A stretch of DNA of 64,000 bases from Stutzerimonas stutzeri (lineage in GTDB: Bacteria; Pseudomonadota; Gammaproteobacteria; Pseudomonadales; Pseudomonadaceae). Below the pieces are notes generated by a model. The model worked only from the letters and a program-made list of their open reading frames with translations, was not told the DNA's origin and did not search any database. A program made the position numbers and the translations under genes. Position 1 is the stretch's first letter. Each line of letters opens with the position of its first letter. Location: NCBI RefSeq assembly GCF_002890915.1, contig NZ_POUT01000002.1, positions 496,001 through 560,000 on the forward strand. Reading direction: 5' to 3'. Below, in pieces: positions 9,850 to 19,269 of the stretch.

Positions 9850-10610
9850 GGTCTACCAGCCCGCTGCCGCTTGAACGCAGTGAGCGCGCGGGCAGGCTCG
9901 TCGCCCCGCAGGGCGGCGATCAGCGCCTCGAGCTCCTCTTTCATGGCGATTTCCATGCCGGCGAACCGGCCGTTGCCCAGCAATCGCCTGGTGGCCTGCA
10001 GCGCTTGCGGTGGCGCCGCGGCCAGTTTCCGTGCGGCCTGCAGGGCCCGCTCCAAGGCCTTGCCATCGGCGACTCGCTCGTTGAGCAGGCCCAGGGATTC
10101 CGCCGTCGCGGCGTCGAAGCGCTCCCCCAGAAGCAGCAGTTCAGCGGCGCGCTGGCGTCCCAGCAGGGCTGGCAGCACGAAGGTCGAGCCGAACTCCGGG
10201 CAGATTCCCAGCGCCACGAAGGGCAACTGGAAGAACGCGCCCTGTCCGGTATACACCAGGTCGCAGTGCAGCAGCAGGGTACAGCCGATGCCTATCGCAT
10301 GCCCTTCCACTGCTGCCACCACGGGTTTGTCGTAGGCGCTCAAGCGGTGCATGAAGCGGTAGGCCGGGTGCCCGGCATCGCGGATCGGGTGCTCGACGAA
10401 GTCCTCCAGGTCGTTGCCGCTGCAGAACATCCGCGCGCCGCCGGTGATGACCAGCACCCGCACGGAATCCTCCGCCGCGGCCGCGTCCAGCGCCGCTGCC
10501 AGGGCCTCGTATAGCCTGCAGTTCAACGAATTCTTTCGCCCCGGATTATCCAGGCTCAGGATCCGTACCCGTCCTTCATCCTCGATGCGAATGCTGGCGT
10601 CCGGCTGCAT
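9846..10610 (-). CDS. Crotonase-family enoyl-CoA isomerase (hydratase-like)
   Basis: A 254-residue crotonase-fold enzyme. The oxyanion-hole motif CSGNDLEDF is present. The two glutamates used for hydration are not: the usual GGGCEL is GIGCTL, and the usual GQPE is FQLPF. The later GICPEFGST instead matches the position of the catalytic glutamate of delta3-delta2-enoyl-CoA isomerases. I therefore favour isomerase activity on unsaturated acyl-CoA over hydratase activity. It is the last gene of a leftward operon (dehydrogenase, thiolase, ligase, this gene), 19 bases after the ligase. Its TAG stop lies in the CTAG border of the repeat element. Confidence 0.8.
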   Translation of the reverse strand: MQPDASIRIEDEGRVRILSLDNPGRKNSLNCRLYEALAAALDAAAAEDSVRVLVITGGARMFCSGNDLEDFVEHPIRDAGHPAYRFMHRLSAYDKPVVAAVEGHAIGIGCTLLLHCDLVYTGQGAFFQLPFVALGICPEFGSTFVLPALLGRQRAAELLLLGERFDAATAESLGLLNERVADGKALERALQAARKLAAAPPQALQATRRLLGNGRFAGMEIAMKEELEALIAALRGDEPARALTAFKRQRAGRP

Positions 10611-10629
10611 GCCGCCTCCTGTTTGCCGC

Positions 10630-12210
10630 TCAGATGGGCGTGGCGAACTGCTGGCGCAGGGTTCGCTTGAGCAGTTTGCCCGAGGAGTTCTTTGGCAGCT
10701 GCTGCACGAAGTGCACCTGTTTCGGCACCTTGAAGGGGGCCAGGCTGGCGCGGGCGTGGCGAAGCAGTGCCTCCGCGTCCGCGGCGGCGTCCTGTTTCAG
10801 GACCACCACCGCGGCGATCGCCTCGATCCATCTCTCGTCGGGGACGCCGATCACCGCCACTTCGGCGACGTGCGGATGACTGTAGAGCGCTTCTTCCACG
10901 TCGCGGCTGGCGACCAGCACGCCGCCGGTATTGACGATGTCCTTGATGCGATCGACGATCCAGATGTAGCCCTGTTCGTCGCGATAGCCCAGGTCGCCGG
11001 AGTGGAACCAGCCGCCGGCGAAGGCCTCGGCGGTCTCGTCCGGCTTGCCCCAGTAGCCGGTCATCAACTGCGGCGAGCGGTGCACCAGCTCGCCCGGTAC
11101 GCCTGGTGGGCAGTCTTCGCCCGTCAGCGGATCGATGATCCGCGTTTCCACGTTGATCACGGGCCGCCCGCAGGAGGCCGGGCGTTCCTTGTGCTCCTGG
11201 GGGGAGAGCACGGTCGCCAGCGGGGCGATCTCGCTTTGCCCGTAGCAGTTGTAGAGGCCCGACAGCGGTAGCCGCTCGCCCAGTTCCCGGGCGATCGGTT
11301 CGGGCATGATGGAGGCGCCGTAGTAGAGCTTCTGCAGATGCTGCAGCTCGGCTTCGACGAAGCGTTCGTGGCGTAGCAGGGCGATCCAGACCGTGGGCGG
11401 TGCAAAAAAGCTGTTCAGTCGCTTCTCCTTCAGCAGCCGGAGAATCGCCTCGGGGGCTGGCGTATCCAGCAGGCAGCTATAGGCGCCCGCCAGCAGCGCT
11501 GGCATGGTGAACACGTGCATCTGGGCCGAATGGTAGAGCGGCAGCGCCGCCAGGCAGCGGTCGGAGGCCTTGATGTCCAGATGCAGCAGGCAACTGAAAT
11601 ACTCCGCCATCAGCGAGCGATGGGTATGCATCGCACCCTTGGGGTCGGAGGTGGTGCCGGAGGTATAGAGGATCTGCACGACATCGTGTTCGGACACTGC
11701 CACCTCCGGTGCCCGGGCGCAGCCGGAACCGCTGGCGATGGCGAGGATGTCGCTTCGGCCCGCGGCCGCGGCGTCGCTGTGCAGGCTGCCGCGAAACGCC
11801 AGCTGCCGCGAACCACAGACGCTGTCGACGAGCCCGTTCAGGCTGTCGTCGGCAAACAGCGCGCGGGCCCCCGACTGGTCGAGCACATAGGCCAGCTCGC
11901 GTTCGGTCAGCGAGAAGTTGACCGGAACATGAATCAGGCCTGCGCGGGTACAGGCCAGCCAGAGGACCAGGTAGGCGTCGGAATTCTTGCCGTAGGCCGC
12001 CACCCGGTCGCCCTTGTCCAGGCCCGCTGCCAGCAGGTGATTGGCCACGCGGTTGGCTGCCTGGTCCAGCGCCTGGTAGCTCCAGCTGCGGTCCTGGTAC
12101 TCCAGGGCGATTTGCGCCTTGCGTTGCTGGGCGGTGCGCTGCAGGGCATCGCCGATGGTGTTGCGGGTCACCTGGTTGAACGACGGTTGGGCTTGTATGA
12201 CCGCTCTCAT
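10630..12210 (-). CDS. Acyl-CoA synthetase (AMP-forming ligase)
   Basis: A 526-residue ANL-superfamily ligase that would activate a carboxylic acid to its CoA thioester through an acyl-adenylate. The P-loop is YTSGTTSDPKG, with serine where most members have glycine. The later motifs are YGQSE, GWFHSGDLGY, and the C-terminal lysine in PKNSSGKLLKR. The start MRAVIQAQ at 12210 follows a cGAGGTG ribosome site. Between that site and the upstream region lies AACAACAATAAT, a Crc/Hfq-type motif. It is third in a beta-oxidation operon, so it probably feeds the dehydrogenase and thiolase upstream. The acyl substrate (medium or long, possibly branched) cannot be told. Confidence 0.85.
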   Translation of the reverse strand: MRAVIQAQPSFNQVTRNTIGDALQRTAQQRKAQIALEYQDRSWSYQALDQAANRVANHLLAAGLDKGDRVAAYGKNSDAYLVLWLACTRAGLIHVPVNFSLTERELAYVLDQSGARALFADDSLNGLVDSVCGSRQLAFRGSLHSDAAAAGRSDILAIASGSGCARAPEVAVSEHDVVQILYTSGTTSDPKGAMHTHRSLMAEYFSCLLHLDIKASDRCLAALPLYHSAQMHVFTMPALLAGAYSCLLDTPAPEAILRLLKEKRLNSFFAPPTVWIALLRHERFVEAELQHLQKLYYGASIMPEPIARELGERLPLSGLYNCYGQSEIAPLATVLSPQEHKERPASCGRPVINVETRIIDPLTGEDCPPGVPGELVHRSPQLMTGYWGKPDETAEAFAGGWFHSGDLGYRDEQGYIWIVDRIKDIVNTGGVLVASRDVEEALYSHPHVAEVAVIGVPDERWIEAIAAVVVLKQDAAADAEALLRHARASLAPFKVPKQVHFVQQLPKNSSGKLLKRTLRQQFATPI

Positions 12211-12225
12211 GACACACCTCGAATA

Positions 12226-12237
12226 ATTATTGTTGTT
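12226..12237 (-). promoter_or_regulatory. Crc/Hfq CA motif before the ligase gene
   Basis: On the mRNA strand this reads AACAACAATAAT, ending about 15 bases before the ATG and just upstream of the ribosome site. It matches the AAYAAYAA A-rich motif bound by Hfq-Crc during carbon catabolite repression. Confidence 0.65.
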
Positions 12238-12334
12238 CACGGATGTGGATCGATTCAGCGCCAGGCTCCGGCTCTCAGGCATGCCTGGTTCAACTGGTGC
12301 GGATGGCTTGCTCTGTCCGCCGGCGGTGCATCGC

Positions 12335-13537
12335 TCACTGCGCGAGACGTTCGATAATCAAGGCGATACCCTGGCCGCCGCCGATGCACAGGGTGACCAG
12401 CGCCCGCTGCTTGTCGAGGCGTTCCAGTTCGTACAGTGCCTTCAAGGTCAGGATCGAGCCCGTGGCCCCCACCGGGTGGCCGTGGGCGATGGCCCCGCCG
12501 TTGACGTTCACCTTGTCCGGATCGAACTCCAGGCTCTGCGCCACTGCCAGGGCCTGCGCGGCAAAGGCTTCGTTGCTTTCGATGAGGTCGATATCGGCCA
12601 GCTCCAGGCCCGCATTCTTCAGCGCCCGTTGCACCGCCGGAATCGGTCCCAGGCCCATCAGGTGCGGCTCCACGCCGGCGAAGGCGTAGCTGACGAAGCG
12701 CGCCCTGGGCATCAGCCCACGCGCCCGGGCCTCCTGCCGGGAGGTCAGCACCAGCACAGCGGCGCCGTCGTTGAGGCCGGAGGCGTTGCCGGCGGTGACC
12801 AGGCCATCCGGCTTGAATGCGGCGCGTAGCTTCTGCAGGCCCTCGAGCGTCGCGTCGGGGCGCACATGCTCGTCCTTGTTGAAGGCCACGCTGTCGCGTC
12901 CCTGGCGAACCGGCACGGCGATGATCTGGCTGGCCAGGTGCCCGGCATCGATGGCGCTCGCCGCCTTGCGGTGGCTGTCGCAGGCATACCGGTCCAGCTG
13001 TTCGCGGGTGAAGCCGTAGCGGGTGGCGACGTTCTCGGCGGTGATCCCCATGTGGCCGCTGCCGAAGGGATCGCTGAGAATGCCGACGGTCAGGTCCTGG
13101 GCCCCCGCATCGCCCAGGCGCTGGCCGAAGCGCAGTTTCGGCAGCAGGTAGGCGCCCTGGCTCATGCTTTCCGCGCCACCGGCCAGGGCGATACGGCTGG
13201 CCCCGGCCTGGATCATCTGCGCCGCCGAGATCAGCGACTGTACCGAGGAGCCGCACAGGCGGTTCACGTTCAGCGCCGCGGCGCTGTCGGGCAGGCCGCA
13301 GTTTCGTGCGATGTGCCGCGCCAGGTAGGCGTCCTGGGGGCTGGTGGTGATGATGTGGCCGAAGACGGAGTGGTCGATCTCCTCGCCCGCCACCCCGGCG
13401 CGCTCGATGGCGGCGCGTCCGGCAAAGGTGCCCAGCTCGGCCGGGCTGTAGCTGGCCAGGCTGCCACCGAAATCGCCGATGGCGGTGCGTGCTCCGGCAA
13501 CGATCACCACATCCTGCAGTTCGACTGTATCGGGCAT
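12335..13537 (-). CDS. Acetyl-CoA acyltransferase (thiolase)
   Basis: A 400-residue thiolase that would cleave 3-ketoacyl-CoA to acetyl-CoA and a shortened acyl-CoA. All catalytic elements are present: nucleophile cysteine in NRLCGSSVQS (near residue 90), NGGAIAHGHPVGATG with the catalytic histidine, and the C-terminal cysteine in TLCIGGGQG. A GTG immediately precedes the ATG and either could start; GAGGAG is 5 bases before the GTG and 8 before the ATG. It lies 25 bases after the dehydrogenase gene and 124 before the ligase, all leftward. Length and motifs suit a degradative rather than PHB-synthesising thiolase, but that is inference. Confidence 0.9.
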   Translation of the reverse strand: MPDTVELQDVVIVAGARTAIGDFGGSLASYSPAELGTFAGRAAIERAGVAGEEIDHSVFGHIITTSPQDAYLARHIARNCGLPDSAAALNVNRLCGSSVQSLISAAQMIQAGASRIALAGGAESMSQGAYLLPKLRFGQRLGDAGAQDLTVGILSDPFGSGHMGITAENVATRYGFTREQLDRYACDSHRKAASAIDAGHLASQIIAVPVRQGRDSVAFNKDEHVRPDATLEGLQKLRAAFKPDGLVTAGNASGLNDGAAVLVLTSRQEARARGLMPRARFVSYAFAGVEPHLMGLGPIPAVQRALKNAGLELADIDLIESNEAFAAQALAVAQSLEFDPDKVNVNGGAIAHGHPVGATGSILTLKALYELERLDKQRALVTLCIGGGQGIALIIERLAQ

Positions 13538-13562
13538 CACGGGAACTCCTCTCTTTATTCGC

Positions 13563-14741
13563 TCAGGCCACGGGGCCCAGCATGTCGCGGGCGATCAGCT
13601 CTTTCATGATTTCCGAGGTGCCGGCATAGATGGTCTGGATCCGCGCATCCACATAGAAGCGGGAAATCGGGTATTCCAGTGTGTAGCCGTAGCCTCCGAA
13701 CAGCTGCAGGCAACGGTCGATGCAGTGGCATTGCATCTCGCTCAGCAGCAGCTTGAGGGTGGCTGCATCGGTGCCGCTCATCGCTGCACGGGCATAGCGC
13801 TGCAGGCACTGATTGAAATAGGCGCGACCCATTTCCAGCTGCGCCCGCACTTCGGCGAGGGTAAAGCGGGTGTTCTGGAACTCGGCGATGCGTTTGCCGA
13901 AGGCACGGCGTTCCTGTACGTAGTCCAGTGTCAGCTGCAGGGCACCGTCGATGGCGCCCAGGGCCTGGGCCGCGACACCCAGGCGTTCGCGGGGCAGCTC
14001 CTGCATCAGGTGGATGAAACCCTTGCCGGCCTCGCCCAGCAGCGCCTCCTCCGGCACCACCAGTTCGTCGAAGAACAGCTCGGCGGTATCGCTGGCATGC
14101 TGGCCGATCTTGCGGATCGCCTTGCCGCGGGCGAATCCCGGCAAGGTGGTATCGACCAGGAACAGCGACACGCCGCGGGCTCCGGCCTTCGGGTCGGTCT
14201 TGGCGCAGACGATCACCATGTCCGCCAGCAGGCCGTTGGTGATGAACACCTTGGCACCGTCGAGCTTCCAGCCACCGGCGACCTTCTGCGCCGTGGTGCG
14301 CATGGCGGCCAGGTCGCTGCCCGCGCCGGGCTCGGTCATGGCGATGGCGCCCAGCACCTCGCCGCTGGCCATGCGCGGCAGCCAGTACCGCTGCTGCTGC
14401 TCGCTACCCAGGTGCAGGATGTAGGGCATCACGATATTGGCGTGGATGTTGTAGCCGCTGGCCAGGCCGCCAAAGCCCTGGCGGGAAATCTCCTCGCAGA
14501 TCATCAGGCAGATTTCGACCCCGGCCCCGGAGCCGCCCAGCGCTTCCGGCAGATCGACGCCGAGCAGCCCGGCTTCGCCCAGGCGATGCCAGAGTTCGCG
14601 CGGCACCTGGTGTGCCGCTTCCCAGCTTTCGTAGTCGGGCGCCACTTCCTCTTGCAGGATGCGCCGCACCATTTGCTGAAACAGTGCCTGATCGTCGTCG
14701 CCCACCGCACTGTCGGCGACGGGCTGTTCCTGTACGTTCAT
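13563..14741 (-). CDS. Acyl-CoA dehydrogenase
   Basis: A 392-residue FAD-dependent acyl-CoA dehydrogenase that introduces the alpha-beta double bond. It shows AMTEPGAGSDLAAM (flavin/substrate region, near residue 140), KVFITNG, and the C-terminal TIYAGTSEIMKELIARDML with the catalytic-region glutamate. First gene of the leftward acyl-CoA operon. Start ATG 14741 (MNVQEQPV) follows a purine-rich GAAGGG; its leader also holds CAAGAACAACAA. It is divergent from the AraC regulator gene, 172 bases away, which probably controls it. Its chain-length preference is unknown. Confidence 0.9.
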   Translation of the reverse strand: MNVQEQPVADSAVGDDDQALFQQMVRRILQEEVAPDYESWEAAHQVPRELWHRLGEAGLLGVDLPEALGGSGAGVEICLMICEEISRQGFGGLASGYNIHANIVMPYILHLGSEQQQRYWLPRMASGEVLGAIAMTEPGAGSDLAAMRTTAQKVAGGWKLDGAKVFITNGLLADMVIVCAKTDPKAGARGVSLFLVDTTLPGFARGKAIRKIGQHASDTAELFFDELVVPEEALLGEAGKGFIHLMQELPRERLGVAAQALGAIDGALQLTLDYVQERRAFGKRIAEFQNTRFTLAEVRAQLEMGRAYFNQCLQRYARAAMSGTDAATLKLLLSEMQCHCIDRCLQLFGGYGYTLEYPISRFYVDARIQTIYAGTSEIMKELIARDMLGPVA

Positions 14742-14756
14742 GCTGAGCCCTTCGGG

Positions 14757-14768
14757 TTGTTGTTCTTG
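14757..14768 (-). promoter_or_regulatory. Crc/Hfq CA motif before the dehydrogenase gene
   Basis: The mRNA reads CAAGAACAACAA, ending about 15 bases before the start codon of the first gene of the operon. It fits the AAYAAYAA-type Hfq-Crc binding motif. The rest of the 172-base divergent gap to the AraC gene holds no clear operator that I could identify. Confidence 0.65.
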
Positions 14769-14913
14769 TATTGGGGCCGCCGGCCGGCTGACCACGGGAT
14801 TATTAATAGAACCTTGGTTCGCCTCTTGGAATGACCTCTTCGGTCGTTTTGATTGATCGAATAGGCCATTGGGTGCAGGCTGGTGGCCATCGGCGCAGGA
14901 ACAGGAGTACCGC

Positions 14914-15951
14914 ATGATCACCAGGGAACCGCCCGAGTCCTCGAAGGCCCACATCGCCAACCACTACGTGCGCGCCAGCATCGGCGGGGCTCTGCGCCAG
15001 GGGGCGGACCCGCTGCAGCTGCTGTCAGCGGCCGGGATCGCGCCGGACTGGATCGATCGCCCCGAGCAACTGATCACCGAGCAGCAGCTCAGTGCGTTGA
15101 TCAAGGCGGTCTGGCGCTTCACCCGCGACGAGTTCATGGGCCTGGCGCCGAGGGCCTGTAAACGCGGGGTGTTCTCATTGATGGCGGAATTGGCCCAGGG
15201 GGCCAGTACCCTCGGTGGCATGCTGCAGCAGAGCGCACGCTTCTACACGGCGGTTTCGGATGATCTGGAGATCGGGCTGGAAATGGATTCGTCGCAGTCG
15301 CCGCTGGTGTTCTACCGCCTGCATCTGCATCACCATGGCGAGGACCCGGAGCATTTCCTGCAGGAGTTCATCCTGCTGATGTGGCAGCGCTTCGCCGGCT
15401 GGCTGGTCGGGCAGCAGATCCCGGTCGCCAGTACCTGCTTCGGCTATCCGGTCGTCGAGCACGCGCGTGAATACCGGGTGATGTTCCTCGGCGAGCTGCT
15501 CCACGACCAGCCCCGCTGTGGCTTCTATCTGCACCCGCGCTTTTTGCAGCTGCCGATCATCCGCAACGCCATGGAGCTGCAGGTGTTCCTGCAGGACTGT
15601 CCAGCGGTGATCCTGCGCCGGCCTGTACGCGACAACAGCCTGCAGGCCCGGGTCAGGGTGCTGCTGCAGCGCTACGATCTCGAGCAGATGCCGGACCTGG
15701 AGGCGATCAGCCGACAGTTGCTGATGGCGCCGCGTACCCTGCGCCGCTGGCTGCAGGAGGAAGGCACTTCGATCCGGCAGATCAAGGAAGCCCTGCGCCG
15801 CGATTTCGCACTGAGGCTGCTGGGCAACGAGCACCTGAGCGTGCAGGAGGTAGCCGAGCAGAGCGGCTTTGCCGAGGTCGCGGCGTTCTGCCGTGCCTTC
15901 AAGCGCTGGACCGGCCAGCCGCCAGCCCAGTGGCGCAAGGGCTGTCAATGA
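14914..15951 (+). CDS. AraC-family transcriptional regulator
   Basis: A 345-residue regulator of the subgroup with an N-terminal arabinose-binding-like (PF12625-type) domain of about 230 residues and a C-terminal double helix-turn-helix (about 245-340; LSVQEVAEQSGFAEVAAFCRAFKRWTG is the second helix pair). Regulators of this type often sit beside acyl-CoA or amino-acid catabolic genes. The ATG at 14914 is preceded by AGGAG. It is divergent from the acyl-CoA operon, which is the likely target. A paralogue of the same architecture lies at 42207, beside the second acyl-CoA operon. Confidence 0.9.
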   Translation: MITREPPESSKAHIANHYVRASIGGALRQGADPLQLLSAAGIAPDWIDRPEQLITEQQLSALIKAVWRFTRDEFMGLAPRACKRGVFSLMAELAQGASTLGGMLQQSARFYTAVSDDLEIGLEMDSSQSPLVFYRLHLHHHGEDPEHFLQEFILLMWQRFAGWLVGQQIPVASTCFGYPVVEHAREYRVMFLGELLHDQPRCGFYLHPRFLQLPIIRNAMELQVFLQDCPAVILRRPVRDNSLQARVRVLLQRYDLEQMPDLEAISRQLLMAPRTLRRWLQEEGTSIRQIKEALRRDFALRLLGNEHLSVQEVAEQSGFAEVAAFCRAFKRWTGQPPAQWRKGCQ

Positions 15952-16002
15952 CTCTGAACGAGAGGCGGGCGATTCCGGCTTGCGGTCGCTACCCGCACAA
16001 AC

Positions 16003-16034
16003 AAAAACGCCCCGAACCAGTCGGGGCGTTTTGC
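16003..16034. terminator. Bidirectional terminator between the AraC gene and fabB
   Basis: AAAAACGCCCCGA and TCGGGGCGTTTT form a strong stem around an ACCAG loop, with A and T runs on the two sides. It therefore works in both directions, for the convergent AraC gene and fabB. Confidence 0.92.
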
Positions 16035-16048
16035 TCGGAGCGAAGGAC

Positions 16049-17266
16049 TCAGCCTTTCCAGCGCTTGAGCACCAGGGTGGCGTTGGTGCCGCCGAAGCCG
16101 AAGCTGTTGCTCATCACGGTGTCGATCTGCGCGTTCTCGCGGGTTTCACGCAGAATCGGCATGTCGGTGACTTCCGGGTCCAGCTCTTCGATGTTGGCCG
16201 AGCCGGCGATGAAGTTGCCTTCCATCATCAGCATGCAGTAGATCGCCTCGTGAACGCCGGCGGCGCCCAGCGAGTGACCGGACAGGCTCTTGGTCGAGCT
16301 GATGGTCGGGACCTTGTCGCCGAACATGTTGCGCACGGCCTTGATCTCGGCGACATCGCCCACCGGGGTGGAGGTGCCGTGGGTGTTCAGGTAGTCGATC
16401 GGGCCTTCGACGGTGGACATCGCCTGCTGCATGCAGCGCAGCGCGCCTTCACCGCTCGGGGCGACCATGTCGTAGCCGTCGGACGTCGCACCGTAGCCGA
16501 CGATTTCCGCGTAGATCCTGGCGCCGCGCTTGAGTGCGTGCTCCAGCTCTTCGACCACCACCATGCCGCCGCCGCCGGCGATGACGAAGCCATCACGCTT
16601 GGCGTCATAGGCGCGCGAGGCCTTCTCCGGCGTCTCGTTGTACTGGCTGGAGAGGGCGCCCATGGCATCGAACAGGCAGCTCTGGCTCCAATGCTCCTCT
16701 TCGCCGCCGCCGGCGAAGACCACATCCTGCTTGCCCATCTGGATCTGCTCCATGGCATGGCCGATGCAATGAGCGCTGGTGGCGCAGGCCGAGGCGATGG
16801 AGTAGTTCAGGCCCTTGATGCGGAACGGCGTGGCCAGGCAGGCCGATACGGTGCTGCTCATGGTGCGCGGCACGCGGTATGGGCCGATGCGCTTGACGCC
16901 CTTGTCGCGCAGGATGTCGATGGCTTCCATCTGGTTGATGGTGGACGCACCGCCCGAGCCGGCGACCAGGCCGAAGCGCGGGTTGGAGATTTCGTCGGCG
17001 CTGAAGCCGGCATCCTTGACCGCTTGTTCCATGGCCAGATAGGCATAGGCCGCAGCGTCGCCCATGAAGCGCAGGACCTTGCGGTCGATGAGTTCTTCGA
17101 GGTTCAGGTTGACGGAACCGGAGACCTGGCTGCGCAGACCCATGTCCGCGTAGGCCTGGTTGAAGCGGATACCGGGGCGACCGGCGCGCAGGTTTCCGGA
17201 GACGGTCTCTTTGTCATTGCCCAGGCAGGAAACGATACCCAGGCCGGTGATCACGACGCGACGCAT
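16049..17266 (-). CDS. fabB: 3-oxoacyl-ACP synthase I
   Basis: A 405-residue beta-ketoacyl-ACP synthase that elongates unsaturated acyl-ACP with malonyl-ACP. The Cys-His-His triad is visible: cysteine 161 in [12 protein letters not shown], histidine in [10 protein letters not shown], and histidine in [15 protein letters not shown]. The start [10 protein letters not shown] at 17266 matches P. aeruginosa FabB; an in-frame ATG 15 bases earlier falls inside the intergenic ribosome site. It follows fabA by 11 bases, the conserved operon that makes unsaturated fatty acids in gammaproteobacteria. It is cytoplasmic and acts with FabA on the cis-3-decenoyl branch point. Confidence 0.97.
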   Translation of the reverse strand: MRRVVITGLGIVSCLGNDKETVSGNLRAGRPGIRFNQAYADMGLRSQVSGSVNLNLEELIDRKVLRFMGDAAAYAYLAMEQAVKDAGFSADEISNPRFGLVAGSGGASTINQMEAIDILRDKGVKRIGPYRVPRTMSSTVSACLATPFRIKGLNYSIASACATSAHCIGHAMEQIQMGKQDVVFAGGGEEEHWSQSCLFDAMGALSSQYNETPEKASRAYDAKRDGFVIAGGGGMVVVEELEHALKRGARIYAEIVGYGATSDGYDMVAPSGEGALRCMQQAMSTVEGPIDYLNTHGTSTPVGDVAEIKAVRNMFGDKVPTISSTKSLSGHSLGAAGVHEAIYCMLMMEGNFIAGSANIEELDPEVTDMPILRETRENAQIDTVMSNSFGFGGTNATLVLKRWKG

Positions 17267-17277
17267 GCGGATGTCCT

Positions 17278-17793
17278 TCAAAAGCTGTCGGTAGAGGAGA
17301 ACAGGCCGACGCGCAAGCCTTCGGCACTGTAGATCTCGCGGCCATCAACGCTGACGGTGCCGTCGGCGATGCCGAGGATCAGCGAGCGGTTGATGGTGCG
17401 CTTGATGTGGATGTTGTAAGTGACTTTCTTGGCGGTCGGCAGGACCTGACCGAAGAATTTCACTTCGCCCGAACCGAGGGCGCGGCCGCGGCCGGGGTTG
17501 CCCTGCCAGCCCAGGTAGAAGCCAACCAGCTGCCACATGGCATCGAGGCCCAGGCAGCCGGGCATGACCGGGTCGCCTTCGAAATGGCAGGCAAAGAACC
17601 AGAGATCGGGGTTGATATCCAGCTCGGCGACCAGCTCGCCCTTGCCATACTTGCCGCCCACTTCGCTGATATGAACGATGCGGTCGACCATCAGCATGTT
17701 CGGTGCGGGCAGTTGCGCATTACCGGGACCGAAGAGCTCGCCGCGGCTGCAACGAAGCAGGTCTTCCCGAGTAAAGGCGTGTTGTTTGGTCAT
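17278..17793 (-). CDS. fabA: 3-hydroxydecanoyl-ACP dehydratase/isomerase
   Basis: A 171-residue hotdog-fold enzyme that dehydrates 3-hydroxydecanoyl-ACP and isomerises the product to cis-3-decenoyl-ACP. Catalytic His70 is in [14 protein letters not shown] and Asp84 is in LGLDAMWQL, both exactly placed. It is first in the fabA-fabB operon. The 428-base gap to gpsA is shared by the two divergent promoters. I found no convincing fabA promoter or FabR/DesT-type palindrome by eye. Confidence 0.98.
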   Translation of the reverse strand: MTKQHAFTREDLLRCSRGELFGPGNAQLPAPNMLMVDRIVHISEVGGKYGKGELVAELDINPDLWFFACHFEGDPVMPGCLGLDAMWQLVGFYLGWQGNPGRGRALGSGEVKFFGQVLPTAKKVTYNIHIKRTINRSLILGIADGTVSVDGREIYSAEGLRVGLFSSTDSF

Positions 17794-18174
17794 GCGTATT
17801 CCTCAATGGGCCCTTGTGGGGGCTTTGCTGCTTACATACCGGGCCCAGAATTCGAGGCCTGATCATCAAGACTAGTCATAGACTGCCGCGTTGTGGCTAA
17901 AGTCACAGCCTGCAACAGCGACGCCATTCACCCGTACCTGCGGCTGAAGGACGCAAAGACAGAAACGGGCAGCTACTTTAACACTCCTGGCACCCTAACG
18001 AGGACCTTGCGACAGCATGTCCTGTATAGACAAACGTTGCACGCGGGGTTTCACACCCCGGCCGATCGCCGGTGCCAAGGCGGCTGCGCGCCTCTGCGTG
18101 GGGGCTCGGCGAGCTTGTAACCGGATGCTTTTCACCGCTTCGGGCTTTGCGCTGGCCGCCCTCGATGCGCTACG

Positions 18175-18180
18175 TATAAT
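18175..18180 (+). promoter_or_regulatory. Consensus -10 (TATAAT) upstream of gpsA
   Basis: A perfect TATAAT lies 42 bases before the gpsA ATG. A good -35 is not evident: TTGCGC is 22 bases upstream, too far for a normal spacer. The rest of the 17794-18221 gap contains a GGGGT/ACCCC hairpin near 18052 and no gene that I can support. Confidence 0.5.
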
Positions 18181-18221
18181 GCCCGGCACTGCCACGTTGG
18201 ATGGCCCATAACGGAAACCAC

Positions 18222-19244
18222 ATGACACAACAGCAAACCATCGCGGTGCTCGGCGGCGGCAGTTTCGGCACCGCGATAGCCAATCTGCTGGCCGAGAACG
18301 GCCATTCTGTCCTGCTCTGGATGCGCGATGCGGAGCAGGCCGAAAGCATCCGCGTCCAGCGCCAGAACCCGCGGTATCTGAAAGGGGTCACGATCCTGCC
18401 GCAGGTGCAGGCGACCACCGACCTGCCGCAGACCCTGGCCGCTTGCGAGCTGATCTTCGTCGCGTTGCCCTCCAGTGCACTGCGCCAGGCGTTGCAGCCG
18501 TTCTCCGCGCAATTGGCCGGCAAGCTGCTGATCAGCACCACCAAGGGCATCGAGGCCGAAGGCTTCATGCTGATGAGCCAGATTCTCGAGGAGATCGCGC
18601 CACAGGCGCGTATCGGCGTGCTGTCGGGCCCCAACCTGGCGCGCGAGGTCGCCGAGCACGCCCTGACCGCCACCGTCGTCGCCAGCCACGACGAGGCGCT
18701 GTGTCGCCGCGTGCAGGAGGTCCTGCACGGCCGTACTTTCCGCGTCTATGCCAGTGCCGACCGCTTCGGCGTCGAGCTCGGCGGGGCGCTGAAGAACGTC
18801 TATGCGATCATGGCCGGCATGGCGGCGGCGCTGGGCATGGGCGAAAACACCCGCAGCATGCTGATCACCCGCGCACTGGCGGAAATGACCCGCTTCGCGG
18901 TGAAGCTGGGCGCCAATCCCATGACCTTTCTCGGCCTGGCCGGGGTCGGCGACCTGATCGTGACCTGTACCTCGTCCAAGAGTCGCAACTTCCAGGTGGG
19001 CCATGCCCTCGGCGAGGGGCTGAGCCTGGACGAGGCGGTTTCCCGGCTCGGCGAGGTGGCGGAAGGCGTCAATACCATCAAGGTGCTCAAGCGCAAGGCG
19101 GAGGAACTGCAGGTCTACATGCCGCTGGTCGCCGGCCTGCATGCCGTCCTGTTCGAGGGGCGTACGCTCGATCAGGTCATCGAATTGCTGATGCGTGGCG
19201 AACCCAAGACCGACGTGGACTTCATTTCCACCGACGGTTTCTGA
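18222..19244 (+). CDS. gpsA: Glycerol-3-phosphate dehydrogenase [NAD(P)+]
   Basis: A 340-residue enzyme that reduces dihydroxyacetone phosphate to sn-glycerol-3-phosphate, the start of phospholipid synthesis. The N-terminal dinucleotide fold is [15 protein letters not shown] (residues 9-23); later conserved blocks include [25 protein letters not shown] and [11 protein letters not shown]. The start [12 protein letters not shown] at 18222 matches Pseudomonas GpsA; a longer start at 18201 is less likely. It is followed at once by a DUF4389 gene and sixA, a neighbourhood conserved in pseudomonads. Confidence 0.97.
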   Translation: MTQQQTIAVLGGGSFGTAIANLLAENGHSVLLWMRDAEQAESIRVQRQNPRYLKGVTILPQVQATTDLPQTLAACELIFVALPSSALRQALQPFSAQLAGKLLISTTKGIEAEGFMLMSQILEEIAPQARIGVLSGPNLAREVAEHALTATVVASHDEALCRRVQEVLHGRTFRVYASADRFGVELGGALKNVYAIMAGMAAALGMGENTRSMLITRALAEMTRFAVKLGANPMTFLGLAGVGDLIVTCTSSKSRNFQVGHALGEGLSLDEAVSRLGEVAEGVNTIKVLKRKAEELQVYMPLVAGLHAVLFEGRTLDQVIELLMRGEPKTDVDFISTDGF

Positions 19245-19269
19245 ACCACGTGCCTACCGGAGACAATCC

